Shown: piece by piece, positions 7,983 to 16,856 of the stretch
Layout of the letters: every line of letters begins with the position of its first letter
Numbering within the stretch: the stretch's first letter is position 1
Assembly (NCBI GenBank): GCA_964544305.1
Contig: CAZJAZ010000026.1
Coordinates: 1 to 37,387 of the forward strand
Source of the DNA: JAFDWI01 sp964544305
Lineage (GTDB): Bacteria > Actinomycetota > Acidimicrobiia > Acidimicrobiales > Iamiaceae
DNA: 37,387 nt
Direction: 5' to 3'
Notes under the pieces: generated by a model
Databases searched by the model: none
Told to the model about the DNA's origin: nothing
What the model saw: only the letters and a program-made list of their open reading frames with translations
Program-made: the position numbers and the translations under genes

Positions 7983-8825
7983 CTAACTCGGTGAGACCGA
8001 CAGGTTTCGGCGGTAAACGAAATAGACATTTGAAATACGCCCGCCTACTCGGGCATAGGGCACCAGGGGCCCCACCCACGACACGTCCACGCGATTCAGT
8101 CCGCGGCGACGCAACTCCCACAGTGCCCCAAGGAGCACCGCAACCCCGGCACCCTTGCCCATCAAGTTGGGGCGCACCGCAACGGGGCCAAGAAAACCCG
8201 CACGGTTCACTTCGAACGCACAGATCGCACTGATCCCCATGTGATCAGTTGCAAGAACCAACTGGTTCTTGTCGAGGGCGCGCCGAACTTCGGCATGCCA
8301 GTTCGACCAGTGGGTCGCCATGAACTCATCCAACATGGCACGGTCGCCTTCAGTTGCGAAACGCCAGTCGCCCTCGTGGGCTGGAAGCGACGCCAAATCA
8401 ATCGTGACGTCATAGTTGGTTTCAACCCGGGAGTAATGATGCCGCTCAAAAAGAGCACATGCATCCGTACGATCTGTGGGCACGCCGGGCCACAAGTAGT
8501 ACGGCGGATCAGCCGCGGTCGTCAACGTTGACGAACCAAGCGCGCGCGCATCGTCTTCCGCGACACGAACAAGTCGTGAACCTTCACCTTGTCGCCGATG
8601 GTCTGGGTCGACGACCAACAGTCGGATGTGCGCGTCGCTGTCGCATTGCACCGTTGCAACCACGCCAACATTGGGGTCACCACGCACGATCGCAGGTTGG
8701 TTGGTGACGAAAAGCGAACCTGCCAGCTCGTCGACGCTGAGACAGTCGGGTATCGACCGGGCGCACAGATCGGCAATCGCCTCAACATCAGACTGGCTCA
8801 AAATCGCTGGCTTCGCCTTCCCCAT
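7983..8825 (-). CDS. GNAT-family N-acetyltransferase with two GNAT domains
   Basis: A 280-residue protein made of two GNAT repeats, an organisation like mycothiol synthase. The first repeat has the acetyl-CoA motif IRLLVVDPDHRRQGEGSRL near residues 68-86. The second has GPVAVRPNLMGKGAGVAVL near 216-234. The second repeat is the better match to an active site; the first also looks intact. Target unknown. AAGGA precedes the ATG. It lies between the SDR gene (75 bases downstream) and the fused ACAD gene, separated from the latter by palindrome copy 2, so it probably has its own promoter or depends on read-through. Confidence 0.75.
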   Translation of the reverse strand: MGKAKPAILSQSDVEAIADLCARSIPDCLSVDELAGSLFVTNQPAIVRGDPNVGVVATVQCDSDAHIRLLVVDPDHRRQGEGSRLVRVAEDDARALGSSTLTTAADPPYYLWPGVPTDRTDACALFERHHYSRVETNYDVTIDLASLPAHEGDWRFATEGDRAMLDEFMATHWSNWHAEVRRALDKNQLVLATDHMGISAICAFEVNRAGFLGPVAVRPNLMGKGAGVAVLLGALWELRRRGLNRVDVSWVGPLVPYARVGGRISNVYFVYRRNLSVSPS

Positions 8826-8849
8826 CTACCCATCCTTCCATTCTGTCTT

Positions 8850-8900
8850 CGAAATTTGACGCGTTATGGCCCCATAGGGGCCATAACGCGTCAAATTTCG
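8850..8900. repeat. Long palindrome, copy 2
   Basis: The same 24-bp arms as at 7029-7079, here with the loop ATA. It lies between the end of the fused ACAD gene (8935) and the start of the acetyltransferase gene (8825), both on the minus strand, so it may act as a terminator for the ACAD transcript. Confidence 0.95.
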
Positions 8901-8934
8901 GAGAGGGAAACGGTGACGGGTTCGATTGAGACAG

Positions 8935-11109
8935 CTATTTGAGCAACGGATCACGGGGCAAACCAAGAATCCGCTCAGCAATCTGATTGCGGGTGATCTC
9001 GGACGTGCCACCCGCAATCGTCATGCCTCGGAACGCCAGCGTGGTGAACGCGGTTGCGGCACCTTCGCCCTCTAAGAACGCCGCATCCGGGCCAACGAGT
9101 CGCAACGCAATGTCTGCAAGATGCATGCCTTGTTCGGCCACAACAAGCTTGGTGACGTTGCCTTCTGGGCCAGCTTCGGTTCCTGCAACCGCGCGCTGGG
9201 CACGGCGAATATTCAACAAACGAAGTGTGTGATCCCGCGATAGCTGCCCAGCAACATCTTCAATGACACTTGCCGCTCGGTCAGGGTGCGCGTCAAGCAA
9301 CGCCACCGGATCAATAAATCCAGAGAAGCCACTGCCCACGCCACCTCCTATGCCAACTCGTTCGTTCCCGAACGTCGAACGGGCAACCTTCCAACCGCCG
9401 TTGATCGGACCGACAACATCATCATCGGGCACAAACACATCGGTCAAGAACACTTCGTTGAAATCAGATTGGCCGGTCACCTGGCGCAGCGGGCGTACCT
9501 CAACTCCTTCGGCGTGCATGTCAATCACCATTGTGGTGATCCCGTCGTGTTTTGCCGCGTCCGGGTCGGTTCGGATCGTGACCAAACCCAGATCGGCCTG
9601 ATGGGCAACCGATGTCCACACCTTCTGCCCATTGAGCAACCAACCCCCATCAACACGCACCCCACGGGTTTGAATCGATGCGGCATCCGAACCCGAGCCA
9701 GGTTCGGAAAACATTTGGCACCACACCGTGTCGTAGTGCAAGGCCGGGGCAATCCAACGTTCAATCTGATCGGGCGTGCCGTGTTGAATGAGCGTCAAGA
9801 TCACCCACGAGGTGATCCCGTACTGGGGCGCATGCAAACCGGCGGCGTGCATTTCTGATTCGATGACCAATTGCTCAACCGGTCCAGCTCCACGTCCAAA
9901 AGGCGTCGGCCAATGCGGAACGCCATAGCCAGAGTCAACAAGCGCATTCGTACGTTGATCTTCGGGAAGTGCCACGATCGCAGCCAGATCCGTGCGCACC
10001 CGTTCTCGGATTGCTTCAGCCTCGGGTGGCAATTCCAGATCGGATGAGCGGCTCACACCATTGCGTTTCGCGTCGATCACTTCAACGTGAGGACTCGTTG
10101 CCGTCGCAACCGCCCGCAACGCAACGGCACGGCGCGTGAACAGGTGCGCGTCGTGTTCCCAAGTGAACGCAATTCCGCCGTGCACTTGGGTATTCATTTG
10201 CGCATTGTCATAGGCGGCCGGAATCGCGAGCACTGCCGCGTTCGCCGCGGCGAGTACAAATTCGTCCTCACTGTCGCCGTCACCGGCACGAGCAGCGTCC
10301 CATGCTGCAGCCGTGGCCATTTCGGCCGCAACCGCCATGTTCGCACAGTGATGTTTGATCGCCTGGAACGATCCGATGACTCTCCCAAACTGGGTGCGTT
10401 CTTTCGCGTAGGCGGTGGCGTTTTCGCAACAGGTTCGGGCCAGGCCGGCACATTCAGCGGCGAGCAGCGTCCACGCGATGGCGCGACCGACGCGTGCCGC
10501 ATTTGCAAGGACCGTGACCGGCACCGCGTTGAGTTGCGCGATGATCGACGGACGAGACGGGTCAACGTTCGTTGGGGTGGTTACCGTCACTCCCAGAGCG
10601 GCAAGGTCAATAAGGATCACATCGTCACCGGCGATGACGGCTGCCCGGCTCGCCATCGCACCGGCTAATACCACGCCAGATGCTCCCGTCGCCTGTGCGT
10701 TTTCGCCCTGACTGTCCACCGTTAGGTCAGGGTCGCCAAATCCGAACGCCCACGGAACCGCACCCGACACCATGTCACCAAGCAAGGACGCGGCAATCTC
10801 GCTTGACGCGCAGCGTTGCACAATGGCTCCGACGATTGCGGTCGTCGTATAGGGCCCAGGGGCGACGCAGGCCCCAACAGCCTGGGCCACGATCGCGGTT
10901 TCGGCCAGACCGTAGCCTGATCCACCGTGCTCTGAACCAATGTGAAGACCAAGCCAACCCAAATCGGAGAGCGCCGGCCAGAACGATGGCAGCGTCGCAG
11001 TCGGATCGTTGAGCAGTGCACGACTCGCAGCCAGCGCGCCGTTGTTTTCAAAGAACGCTTTGGTCACCGCTTCGAGGTCGCGGTGCTCGTCGGTGATCGC
11101 TATTCCCAT
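8935..11109 (-). CDS. Fused two-domain acyl-CoA dehydrogenase
   Basis: A 724-residue protein consisting of two acyl-CoA dehydrogenase halves end to end. The N-terminal half (about 1-370) has GWLGLHIGSEHGGSGYG, RTQFGRVIGSFQAIKH and HGGIAFTWEHDAHLF. The C-terminal half (about 385-724) has MFSEPGSGSDAAS, GQKVWTS, and GGTSEITRNQIAERILGLPRD, the FAD/substrate motifs. Sterol-degrading actinobacteria use heterotetramers of two different FadE subunits; here both are in one chain. It forms alpha,beta-unsaturated acyl-CoA and passes electrons to ETF. AAGGGGAC precedes the ATG at 11109. It lies 87 bases downstream of the ferredoxin gene. Confidence 0.88.
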   Translation of the reverse strand: MGIAITDEHRDLEAVTKAFFENNGALAASRALLNDPTATLPSFWPALSDLGWLGLHIGSEHGGSGYGLAETAIVAQAVGACVAPGPYTTTAIVGAIVQRCASSEIAASLLGDMVSGAVPWAFGFGDPDLTVDSQGENAQATGASGVVLAGAMASRAAVIAGDDVILIDLAALGVTVTTPTNVDPSRPSIIAQLNAVPVTVLANAARVGRAIAWTLLAAECAGLARTCCENATAYAKERTQFGRVIGSFQAIKHHCANMAVAAEMATAAAWDAARAGDGDSEDEFVLAAANAAVLAIPAAYDNAQMNTQVHGGIAFTWEHDAHLFTRRAVALRAVATATSPHVEVIDAKRNGVSRSSDLELPPEAEAIRERVRTDLAAIVALPEDQRTNALVDSGYGVPHWPTPFGRGAGPVEQLVIESEMHAAGLHAPQYGITSWVILTLIQHGTPDQIERWIAPALHYDTVWCQMFSEPGSGSDAASIQTRGVRVDGGWLLNGQKVWTSVAHQADLGLVTIRTDPDAAKHDGITTMVIDMHAEGVEVRPLRQVTGQSDFNEVFLTDVFVPDDDVVGPINGGWKVARSTFGNERVGIGGGVGSGFSGFIDPVALLDAHPDRAASVIEDVAGQLSRDHTLRLLNIRRAQRAVAGTEAGPEGNVTKLVVAEQGMHLADIALRLVGPDAAFLEGEGAATAFTTLAFRGMTIAGGTSEITRNQIAERILGLPRDPLLK

Positions 11110-11196
11110 GATGTTTGTCCCCTTGGTCCCCGGATGGTTCGGCACGTTCCTAGCAGAAGGACGGCCGCGCCTTTGCCAATCGCGCCCCGTGACGCG

Positions 11197-11394
11197 TCAC
11201 GATTCGTCGATTTGAATCGCGTCCTCCGGGCAATTGTCGACGGCGATCTGCGCCTTGTGTTCCAACTCGGCAGGCACGTCACCGGTACAGATCAACACGC
11301 TGTAGCCATCATCATCCGCATCAAAGAGCTCCGGGGCAAGCGTGTAACAACGCCCGTGACCTTGGCAACGATTCGAATCTAAGTTCAGTCGCAT
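11197..11394 (-). CDS. [3Fe-4S] ferredoxin
   Basis: A 65-residue ferredoxin. The first cluster segment is Cys10-QGHGR-Cys16 with His13 where four-iron ferredoxins have their second cysteine. The last ligand is Cys54 in NCPEDAI. This pattern is typical of the three-iron ferredoxins that serve bacterial cytochromes P450. A P450 gene lies about 2 kb away (13345-14508) behind the same operator type, so it is a plausible partner. The ATG at 11394 follows AAAGGGAC at good spacing. The operator at 11457-11473 lies 62 bases upstream. Confidence 0.9.
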   Translation of the reverse strand: MRLNLDSNRCQGHGRCYTLAPELFDADDDGYSVLICTGDVPAELEHKAQIAVDNCPEDAIQIDES

Positions 11395-11456
11395 AACTGT
11401 CCCTTTCGTGTACACCATGATCGACTTGGCCAGCATCAGCCAGCCCCGACACCCTA

Positions 11457-11473
11457 ACCTGACACTTGCGTCA
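11457..11473 (-). promoter_or_regulatory. Shared operator, site B
   Basis: Minus-strand reading TGACGCAAGTGTCAGGT. The surrounding 11456-11477 is a perfect inverted repeat of AACCTGAC with a six-base centre. It lies between the ferredoxin start (11394) and the crotonase start (11523). On the ferredoxin strand TAGGGT follows directly and could be a -10 element overlapped by the site. Confidence 0.65.
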
Positions 11474-11522
11474 GGTTTTGAGCACTTGGCGGTTTCCTTC
11501 CACCATCGGAGAACACGATTCC

Positions 11523-12425
11523 ATGAGCGACTACGAGTACTTGACCATCGAACGCCACGACGACGGCAAGATTGTACGGATCCTGCTTGACCGGCCCGAC
11601 GCGCGCAACGCACAAAATCGCGGCCTCCTCGTCGAACTCGACCACGCAATGTTGGCGGCGGAAGCCGACGACAATGTGCGCGTCGTCATCTTGGGGGGCA
11701 CCGGCAAGATGTTCTCATCGGGCCATGACATGGGCTCCAAAGCAGCCATTGCCGACTACGCCAACCACCCCACGTATTCGATCAACGGCGCAACTCGCAT
11801 CGGCACCGAAAATCGGATGCTGCAAGAATGGCATTACTACTTTCGCAACACGCTTCGGTGGCGGAACCTTCGCAAGATCACGATCGCCCAAGTTCACGGC
11901 CCGGTGTACGCGGCCGGGTTGATGTTGATGTGGGCGTGCGATTTGATTGTGGGCGCAGATGACGTCGTGTTTGCCGATGTGGTTGGCACTCGCCTTGGCA
12001 TGTGTGGTCTTGAATATTTTGGACACCCATGGGAATTTGGGCCACGCAAGGCCAAAGAACTGCTCCTCACCGGCGACAGCATCGACGTGCACGAAGCCCA
12101 CACGCTTGGCATGGTGTCCAAAGTGTTTGCGGCCGATGAGCTTGGCGATCAGACACTTGCGTTTGCTCGACGGATCGCACAACTGCCCACGATGACTGCG
12201 CTCATGATCAAAGAATCCGTGAACACGACCGTCGATAATCAGGGGTTCTACAACTCGCTGCAAGCGTGTTTCAGTTTGCATCAATTGAACCACGCGCACT
12301 GGGCCGAGGTGCACGACGACAACTGGCCCGCCGCCCGTGAAGAAGACGGCGTGCCGTCATGGCGTGATGCCCCACCGGTTGTGCCCGCAGAAAAAGGTTC
12401 ATCACGCGCGTCGGCACCCACGTGA
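11523..12425 (+). CDS. Enoyl-CoA hydratase (crotonase family)
   Basis: A 300-residue crotonase. It has the N-terminal strand IVRILLDRPDARNAQN, the first oxyanion segment MFSSGHDMGSK, and the second VHGPVYAAGLMLMWACDLI with DVVGTRLGMCGLEYF behind it. It is about 40 residues longer than the usual 260 because of an insert near residues 80-115 (NGATRIGTENRMLQEWHYYF and on). Predicted to hydrate trans-2-enoyl-CoA made by the divergent fused ACAD. A GGAGA sequence precedes the ATG. Whether it is a hydratase or another crotonase is not provable from sequence. Confidence 0.85.
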   Translation: MSDYEYLTIERHDDGKIVRILLDRPDARNAQNRGLLVELDHAMLAAEADDNVRVVILGGTGKMFSSGHDMGSKAAIADYANHPTYSINGATRIGTENRMLQEWHYYFRNTLRWRNLRKITIAQVHGPVYAAGLMLMWACDLIVGADDVVFADVVGTRLGMCGLEYFGHPWEFGPRKAKELLLTGDSIDVHEAHTLGMVSKVFAADELGDQTLAFARRIAQLPTMTALMIKESVNTTVDNQGFYNSLQACFSLHQLNHAHWAEVHDDNWPAAREEDGVPSWRDAPPVVPAEKGSSRASAPT

Positions 12426-12438
12426 CGTCGCACCAGTT

Positions 12439-13173
12439 TTAGAGTACGAGGCCGAGCCCGCCGTCAACGAGCAATGTCTGCCCGGTTGTGTAGCGACTGT
12501 TGATGAGACCTTCGCACGCATCGGCAATGTCTTCGGGTGTGGCAACTCGATGCAACGGGGCGATCGCATTCACGCCTTCTTTGAGTGCATCCCAATCTTT
12601 CGTCCACGGGGTTGCCACGAGGCCAGGCGCGACCGCGTTCACCCGTACTTGACCGCCAACGTGTTTGGCCAAGTGACTGGTGAGATGATCGAGTGCAGCT
12701 TTCGAAACCGCATACGGCAACGACGATCCAGTTTGACGGATACCCGCAATTGACGTGATCGTGATCACCCATCCGTCGGGAGCTTCTCGTAGCGCATCAA
12801 GCGCAGCTTGGGTCACCCCAAAAGTACCGATCACGTTCGTGTCAAAAACCCGATGCCAATGTGCTGGCGTGAGCGATTCGAGATCGCCCAGGGGCACGTC
12901 GCACGTGCGGCCTGCGTTGTTCACCAAACCATCAAGGCGCCCCCAACGTTTCAGCGCCGCGTCGACGAGCCGCCGGCCACAATCTGGTTCAGACACATCG
13001 CCTTGCACATAGATGGCATCTGGCAGCGAAGCCGCCACGTGTTCGCCCGCTTCCACAGAGGTGGCCGAATTGATCACCACGCCAGCACCCGCGTTCGCAC
13101 AGCGACGTGCAATTGCTTCGCCGATCCCCGACGATGATCCGGTCACAATGATCGCTTGGTTCTGAAGATCCAT
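12439..13173 (-). CDS. Short-chain dehydrogenase/reductase
   Basis: A 244-residue classical SDR of the FabG-like shape. It has TGSSSGIG (11-18), NNAG (85-88), Ser141, Tyr154 and Lys158 (YAVSK), and the C-terminal TGQTLLVDGG. A role as 3-hydroxyacyl-CoA or hydroxysteroid dehydrogenase would suit the neighbourhood but is inference. Its end converges on the crotonase gene with 13 bases between stops. It is divergent from the P450 gene, with site C between them. Confidence 0.88.
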   Translation of the reverse strand: MDLQNQAIIVTGSSSGIGEAIARRCANAGAGVVINSATSVEAGEHVAASLPDAIYVQGDVSEPDCGRRLVDAALKRWGRLDGLVNNAGRTCDVPLGDLESLTPAHWHRVFDTNVIGTFGVTQAALDALREAPDGWVITITSIAGIRQTGSSLPYAVSKAALDHLTSHLAKHVGGQVRVNAVAPGLVATPWTKDWDALKEGVNAIAPLHRVATPEDIADACEGLINSRYTTGQTLLVDGGLGLVL

Positions 13174-13266
13174 AGTTGCAATCTAGGCATGGGTGTGGGG
13201 CTCGCGGCCCACAATCTCATTCTTTGGCACGCAAAAGTGAAGCGCGTTGCCCCCACATCCATTTAC

Positions 13267-13283
13267 TGACATGAGTGTTAGAT
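13267..13283 (+). promoter_or_regulatory. Shared operator, site C
   Basis: Plus-strand reading TGACATGAGTGTTAGAT, matching TGACR-N4-TGTYAG. It lies between the SDR (13173) and P450 (13345) starts. A second inverted repeat, GTTAG with CTAAC seven bases apart (13277-13293), overlaps its right half, so two bound molecules are possible. Confidence 0.65.
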
Positions 13284-13344
13284 TTGCGCTAACGTCCCAG
13301 TTTCATGGGTGCTTGGCCCCCCCATTTTCAACCCTCGGAGTGCC

Positions 13345-14508
13345 GTGTCGAACATCGAACTACCCGACGACATTGACCTTGAGTCGTTGGCCCATCCGCA
13401 GCCGCTTTTCAAAGACTTGCGCTTGGCCGGACCCGCTATCCCAATGGACGATATTGGGATGACGATCGTGGGCAACCACGTCGACATTCGTGAGATCCTC
13501 GACCACCCCGAGATCTACTCGTCCAATGCGGACACCGTGCAGATCGGACAAGTTCGTCCCCTCGTGCCACTCCAGATCGACCCTCCGCAGCACAAGAGTT
13601 ACCGCAAGATTCTTGACCCGATTTTTGCCCCGCGCAAAGTCGCCCTTATGGAAGACCAGGTGCGTGAGCTTGTGCGCGAGCTTGTCGAAAAAGTGGCGGC
13701 TGAGAATCACGTCAACTTTCACGATGCGATTTCGATGCCTGTTCCTACCACCGTTTTTCTCGAACTGCTGGGCTTGCCGTTGTCTCGACGGGACGAGTTC
13801 ATTGCGCTCAAAGACGGCATCATTCACCCCCCATCACGGACCCCTGCCGAGCGGGCCGAATACGCCAAAGCCACCGGAGCGAAGATCTACGCGGTGCTCC
13901 AAGAAATGGTGGATGCTCGACGTGATGACCCTCGTGACGACTTGATCTCGCATTTCTTGTCAACCGAAGTTGACGGCGAACGCCTCACCGACAACGACGT
14001 ACTCGACATTGGTTATCTGTTCTTTCTCGCCGGTCTTGACACGGTCACCGCATCGCTTGACTGCATGCTGGCATTCCTTTCCCAGCATCCTGATCATCGT
14101 GCACGCATTGCCAATGACCCAACCATGATTCCCCAAGCGATCGAAGAGATGCTGCGGTGGGAAACACCGGTGCAAGGCGTCGTGCGCCGAACGACCTGTG
14201 ACACCGAATTGCGCGGTTGTCCGATCCCCAAAGACACCACGGTCATCGCGATGCTCGCCTCGGCAAACACGGACGAAGCCGAATGGCACGATTCCGACCT
14301 CGTCGACTTTGATCGAGCGAAGAACAAGCATTTGTCTTTTGGGGGAGGCACGCATCGATGTTTGGGATCGCATCTCGCGCGCCTCGAGTTGCGAGTCGTG
14401 CTTGAAGAGTGGCATCGCTGTGTACCCGACTACCGGCTCGAAAATGGGATCGTGCTTGAGTACGCGCATGATCTTCGGTCCATCGCCAACCTCGAACTCG
14501 TCTGGTGA
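13345..14508 (+). CDS. Cytochrome P450
   Basis: A soluble bacterial P450 of 387 residues. The I-helix oxygen-binding segment AGLDTVTAS lies near 229-237, the K-helix EMLR near 267, and the heme-binding loop FGGGTHRCLG supplies Cys339. It would hydroxylate a substrate using electrons from a ferredoxin; the three-iron ferredoxin at 11197-11394 is the obvious candidate. The GTG at 13345 is preferred because GGAG precedes it by five bases. An upstream in-frame start at 13309 is less supported. The CoA-transferase gene follows 45 bases after its stop. The substrate is not predictable; a CYP125/142-like sterol or terpene role is speculation. Confidence 0.92.
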   Translation: MSNIELPDDIDLESLAHPQPLFKDLRLAGPAIPMDDIGMTIVGNHVDIREILDHPEIYSSNADTVQIGQVRPLVPLQIDPPQHKSYRKILDPIFAPRKVALMEDQVRELVRELVEKVAAENHVNFHDAISMPVPTTVFLELLGLPLSRRDEFIALKDGIIHPPSRTPAERAEYAKATGAKIYAVLQEMVDARRDDPRDDLISHFLSTEVDGERLTDNDVLDIGYLFFLAGLDTVTASLDCMLAFLSQHPDHRARIANDPTMIPQAIEEMLRWETPVQGVVRRTTCDTELRGCPIPKDTTVIAMLASANTDEAEWHDSDLVDFDRAKNKHLSFGGGTHRCLGSHLARLELRVVLEEWHRCVPDYRLENGIVLEYAHDLRSIANLELVW

Positions 14509-14553
14509 CGACCTCGCTGTGACATCCACCTTTGCAAGGAGAACAGATCCGTC

Positions 14554-15929
14554 GTGACAGACCGACCGCTCGAAGGCATCCGGGTATTAGAAGTTGCATC
14601 GTGGATGTTCATTCCCGCCGCGGGCGCAGTCCTTGCCGACTGGGGCGCGGATGTCATCAAGATTGAGCATCCCGAAACCGGCGACCCGCAGCGTGGCCTC
14701 GTCACATCAGGGTTGTTGCCAGGGGGTGCGGATGGCGTGAACTTCATGATGGAACAGCCGAATCGTTCGAAACGTTCGGTCACGATTGATCTCGCTCACC
14801 CCGATGGCCACGGTGTGTTTTTGCGTCTCGTCGAACAGGCTGATGTCGTGTTGACGAACTATTTGCCGGCGGCGGTCGCCAAACTTCGAATCGGTGTGGA
14901 CGACTTGCGGGCCGCAAACCCGAACGTGATTGTGGCACGGGGCACCGGCCAAGGCTCCAAAGGTCCGGACGCCGACAAAGGCGGCTACGACGCCGCTTCG
15001 TTTTGGGCTCGTGGCGGGATTGCCGTGTCGATGCCGGACTCTGATGGGTGGCCACCCGGCCAACCCACTCCGGCCTTTGGTGATGTTGTCGGCGGGCTCG
15101 CCACCGCGGGTGCGATCGCCGCAGCATTATTGAAACGTGAACGTACAGGCGAACCAAGTGTGGTTGAGGTCTCGCTGCTTGCAACCGCAATGTGGCAGGT
15201 GTCGCCGATGGTGATCGCCTCAAAGTTGTACGGGTTCGACAAGATTTCTGGCCAGGGNNNNNNNNNNNNNNNNNNNNNNNNNNNNNNNNNNNNNNNNNNN
15301 NNNNNNNNNNNNNNNNNNNNNNNNNNNNNNNNNNNNNNNNNNNNNNNNNNNNNNNNNCGCCGATGGTGATCGCCTCAAAGTTGTACGGGTTCGACAAGAT
15401 TTCTGGCCAGGGTCGTTCGATGTCACCAAACGTGGGGGTCGGAACGTACCGGACGGGCGACGGTCGACACCTCATGATGATGCTGTTGCAATCGGATCGT
15501 TACTGGGAAGATTTTGTGACGCGCCTGGGCTTGGAAGACATGGCGACCGATGAACGCTTTGCGACGGACGCCGCGCGACAAGCCAATCAGGCTGCGTGCC
15601 TTGAACGTCTTGATGCTGCGTTTGCGGAACATCCGCTGAGTTATTGGCGTGAGGCGCTCGCCGATTTCAAGGGTGTATGGAGTCCGTTCCAAACACTCAA
15701 TGAGTTGTATGAAGATCCTCAGGTCGTGGCGAATGGCTACTTACCGACAATGACCGCGGCGAACGGATCCGATGTGGCGTTGGTTGCGAGTCCTGCCCAG
15801 TTTGATGGTGAGCCGGTTCGGGTGCAGCGTTGTCCCGAGCATGGGGAACACACCGAGTTGGCGTTAATCGAAGCAGGATTCGACTGGGATGAGTTGACTC
15901 GGCTGAAAGAGTCCGGCGCCATCGGCTAA
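14554..15929 (+). CDS. CaiB/BaiF (family III) CoA-transferase, interrupted by an assembly gap
   Basis: Transfers CoA between acyl groups in the formyl-CoA transferase family. It begins RPLEGIRVLEVASWMFIPAAGAVLADWGADVIKIE, the family signature, with the later GYDAASFWARGG and NRSKRSVTIDL segments. The catalytic Asp is probably in the segment before GYDAASF. The reading frame is broken by 100 Ns (15258-15357). The 55 bases on either side of the gap are identical; removing the Ns and one copy gives an unbroken 406-residue frame, the normal family length. So the gene is probably intact in the organism. The start is GTG after AAGGAG, with rather long spacing. Confidence 0.85.
15203..15412. other. 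Assembly gap with duplicated 55-bp flanks
   Basis: 100 Ns at 15258-15357 are flanked by the same 55 bases (15203-15257 and 15358-15412). Removing the Ns plus one copy (155 bases) restores the CoA-transferase reading frame. This is what contig ends overlapping by a k-mer of 55 look like when scaffolded without merging. It is not a biological repeat. Confidence 0.92.
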
Positions 15930-15964
15930 TCCCGCACTATCCCCTTGTCCCTCAATGGTCAGGA

Positions 15965-16774
15965 CTAGTTCGACTGGCAGGTCGGGCACCAAAACAGGTT
16001 TCGTCCACTAAGTTCCATTTGGCGCACCACATCGCCGCACACATGACACGGCTGACCTGCACGCCGATAGACATACACCTCACCACCATGGCGATCCTCG
16101 CGGGCCGGACGTCCCATGGCCTCTGGCCCATAAGCGTCGTCAACGGTATCGATTCGACCGTGTTCTTTGGCGTACGCCATCAACGCGACAAAGTCCGTCC
16201 ACAGTGCCTGCCACTTGTCCAACGTGATGCTTCGCCCTTCGCGCATTGGATCGATTCCGGCACGAAACAACACTTCGGCACGGAAAATATTGCCCGAGCC
16301 CGCCACCACCGACTGATCCATTAATAACCCCGCGATCGTTGATCGGCTCTTCGCGATACGGTTCCACGCTCGAGTTCCATCGCTGCGTGGATTGAGTGGA
16401 TCATCACCAAGCCGAGCCTCAATCGCCTCACGTTCACCAGGGTCGACCAGATCACAGCGTGATGCTCCTCGCAGATCCGCCCACGACGAGCGATTCACCA
16501 TCCGCAAACGAATCTGGCCGACCGGGTCCGGCACTGGCGGCTCGCCGAACGTGAACCGGCCATAGATCCCCAAATGCACGTGCAGCGTGTGTCCACCCCC
16601 AAAGCGAACGAACAAATGCTTTCCCACCGCATCCGCGCCAAGCACTTTTGTGCCATCAATGATTGCTGCGCCCTGTGCAAAACGGCCTTGGGGACTCGTC
16701 ACCACAACGGCTCGGCGACCGAACTTGTCGGTGATCTCATCGGCGAGTCGATGAATGATGTGTCCTTCGGGCAT
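15965..16774 (-). CDS. nei: Fpg/Nei-family DNA glycosylase, Nei1 (endonuclease VIII) type
   Basis: Base-excision repair glycosylase/AP lyase for oxidised bases. The protein starts MPEGHIIHRLA; after Met removal Pro2 is the nucleophile and Glu3 the acid. Lys52 (GKHLF) is the conserved DNA-contacting lysine. The C-terminal zinc finger has Cys243, Cys246, Cys263 and Cys266 with SGRNLFWC. The opening resembles mycobacterial Nei1 more than Fpg (which starts MPELPE). The start must be the ATG at 16774, because Pro has to be residue 2. It is divergent from purK. Housekeeping; no shared operator lies upstream. Confidence 0.92.
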   Translation of the reverse strand: MPEGHIIHRLADEITDKFGRRAVVVTSPQGRFAQGAAIIDGTKVLGADAVGKHLFVRFGGGHTLHVHLGIYGRFTFGEPPVPDPVGQIRLRMVNRSSWADLRGASRCDLVDPGEREAIEARLGDDPLNPRSDGTRAWNRIAKSRSTIAGLLMDQSVVAGSGNIFRAEVLFRAGIDPMREGRSITLDKWQALWTDFVALMAYAKEHGRIDTVDDAYGPEAMGRPAREDRHGGEVYVYRRAGQPCHVCGDVVRQMELSGRNLFWCPTCQSN

Positions 16775-16842
16775 GCTCAATCAGTCAACCAGGTTGCGAA
16801 CCGCCACCAAACTCGCAAATGCTCGCCGCTAGGCACCTCAAG

Positions 16843-16848
16843 TACCAT
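16843..16848 (+). promoter_or_regulatory. Possible -10 element for a leaderless purK transcript
   Basis: TACCAT fits the actinobacterial TANNNT -10 pattern. The purK GTG follows eight bases later, the distance expected if transcription starts at or next to the start codon. No ribosome-binding site is visible there. Inferred from spacing only. Confidence 0.35.
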
Positions 16849-16856
16849 TGCGGACC

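Noticed and set aside
10087..10668. Plus-strand frame opposite the first fused ACAD gene
   Set aside because: Arg-rich translation typical of the antisense of a GC-rich gene, with no motif.
15203..15412. Direct repeat flanking a mobile element
   Set aside because: The centre is Ns of the standard size 100 and the flanks are a contig-overlap length. Removing them restores a gene.
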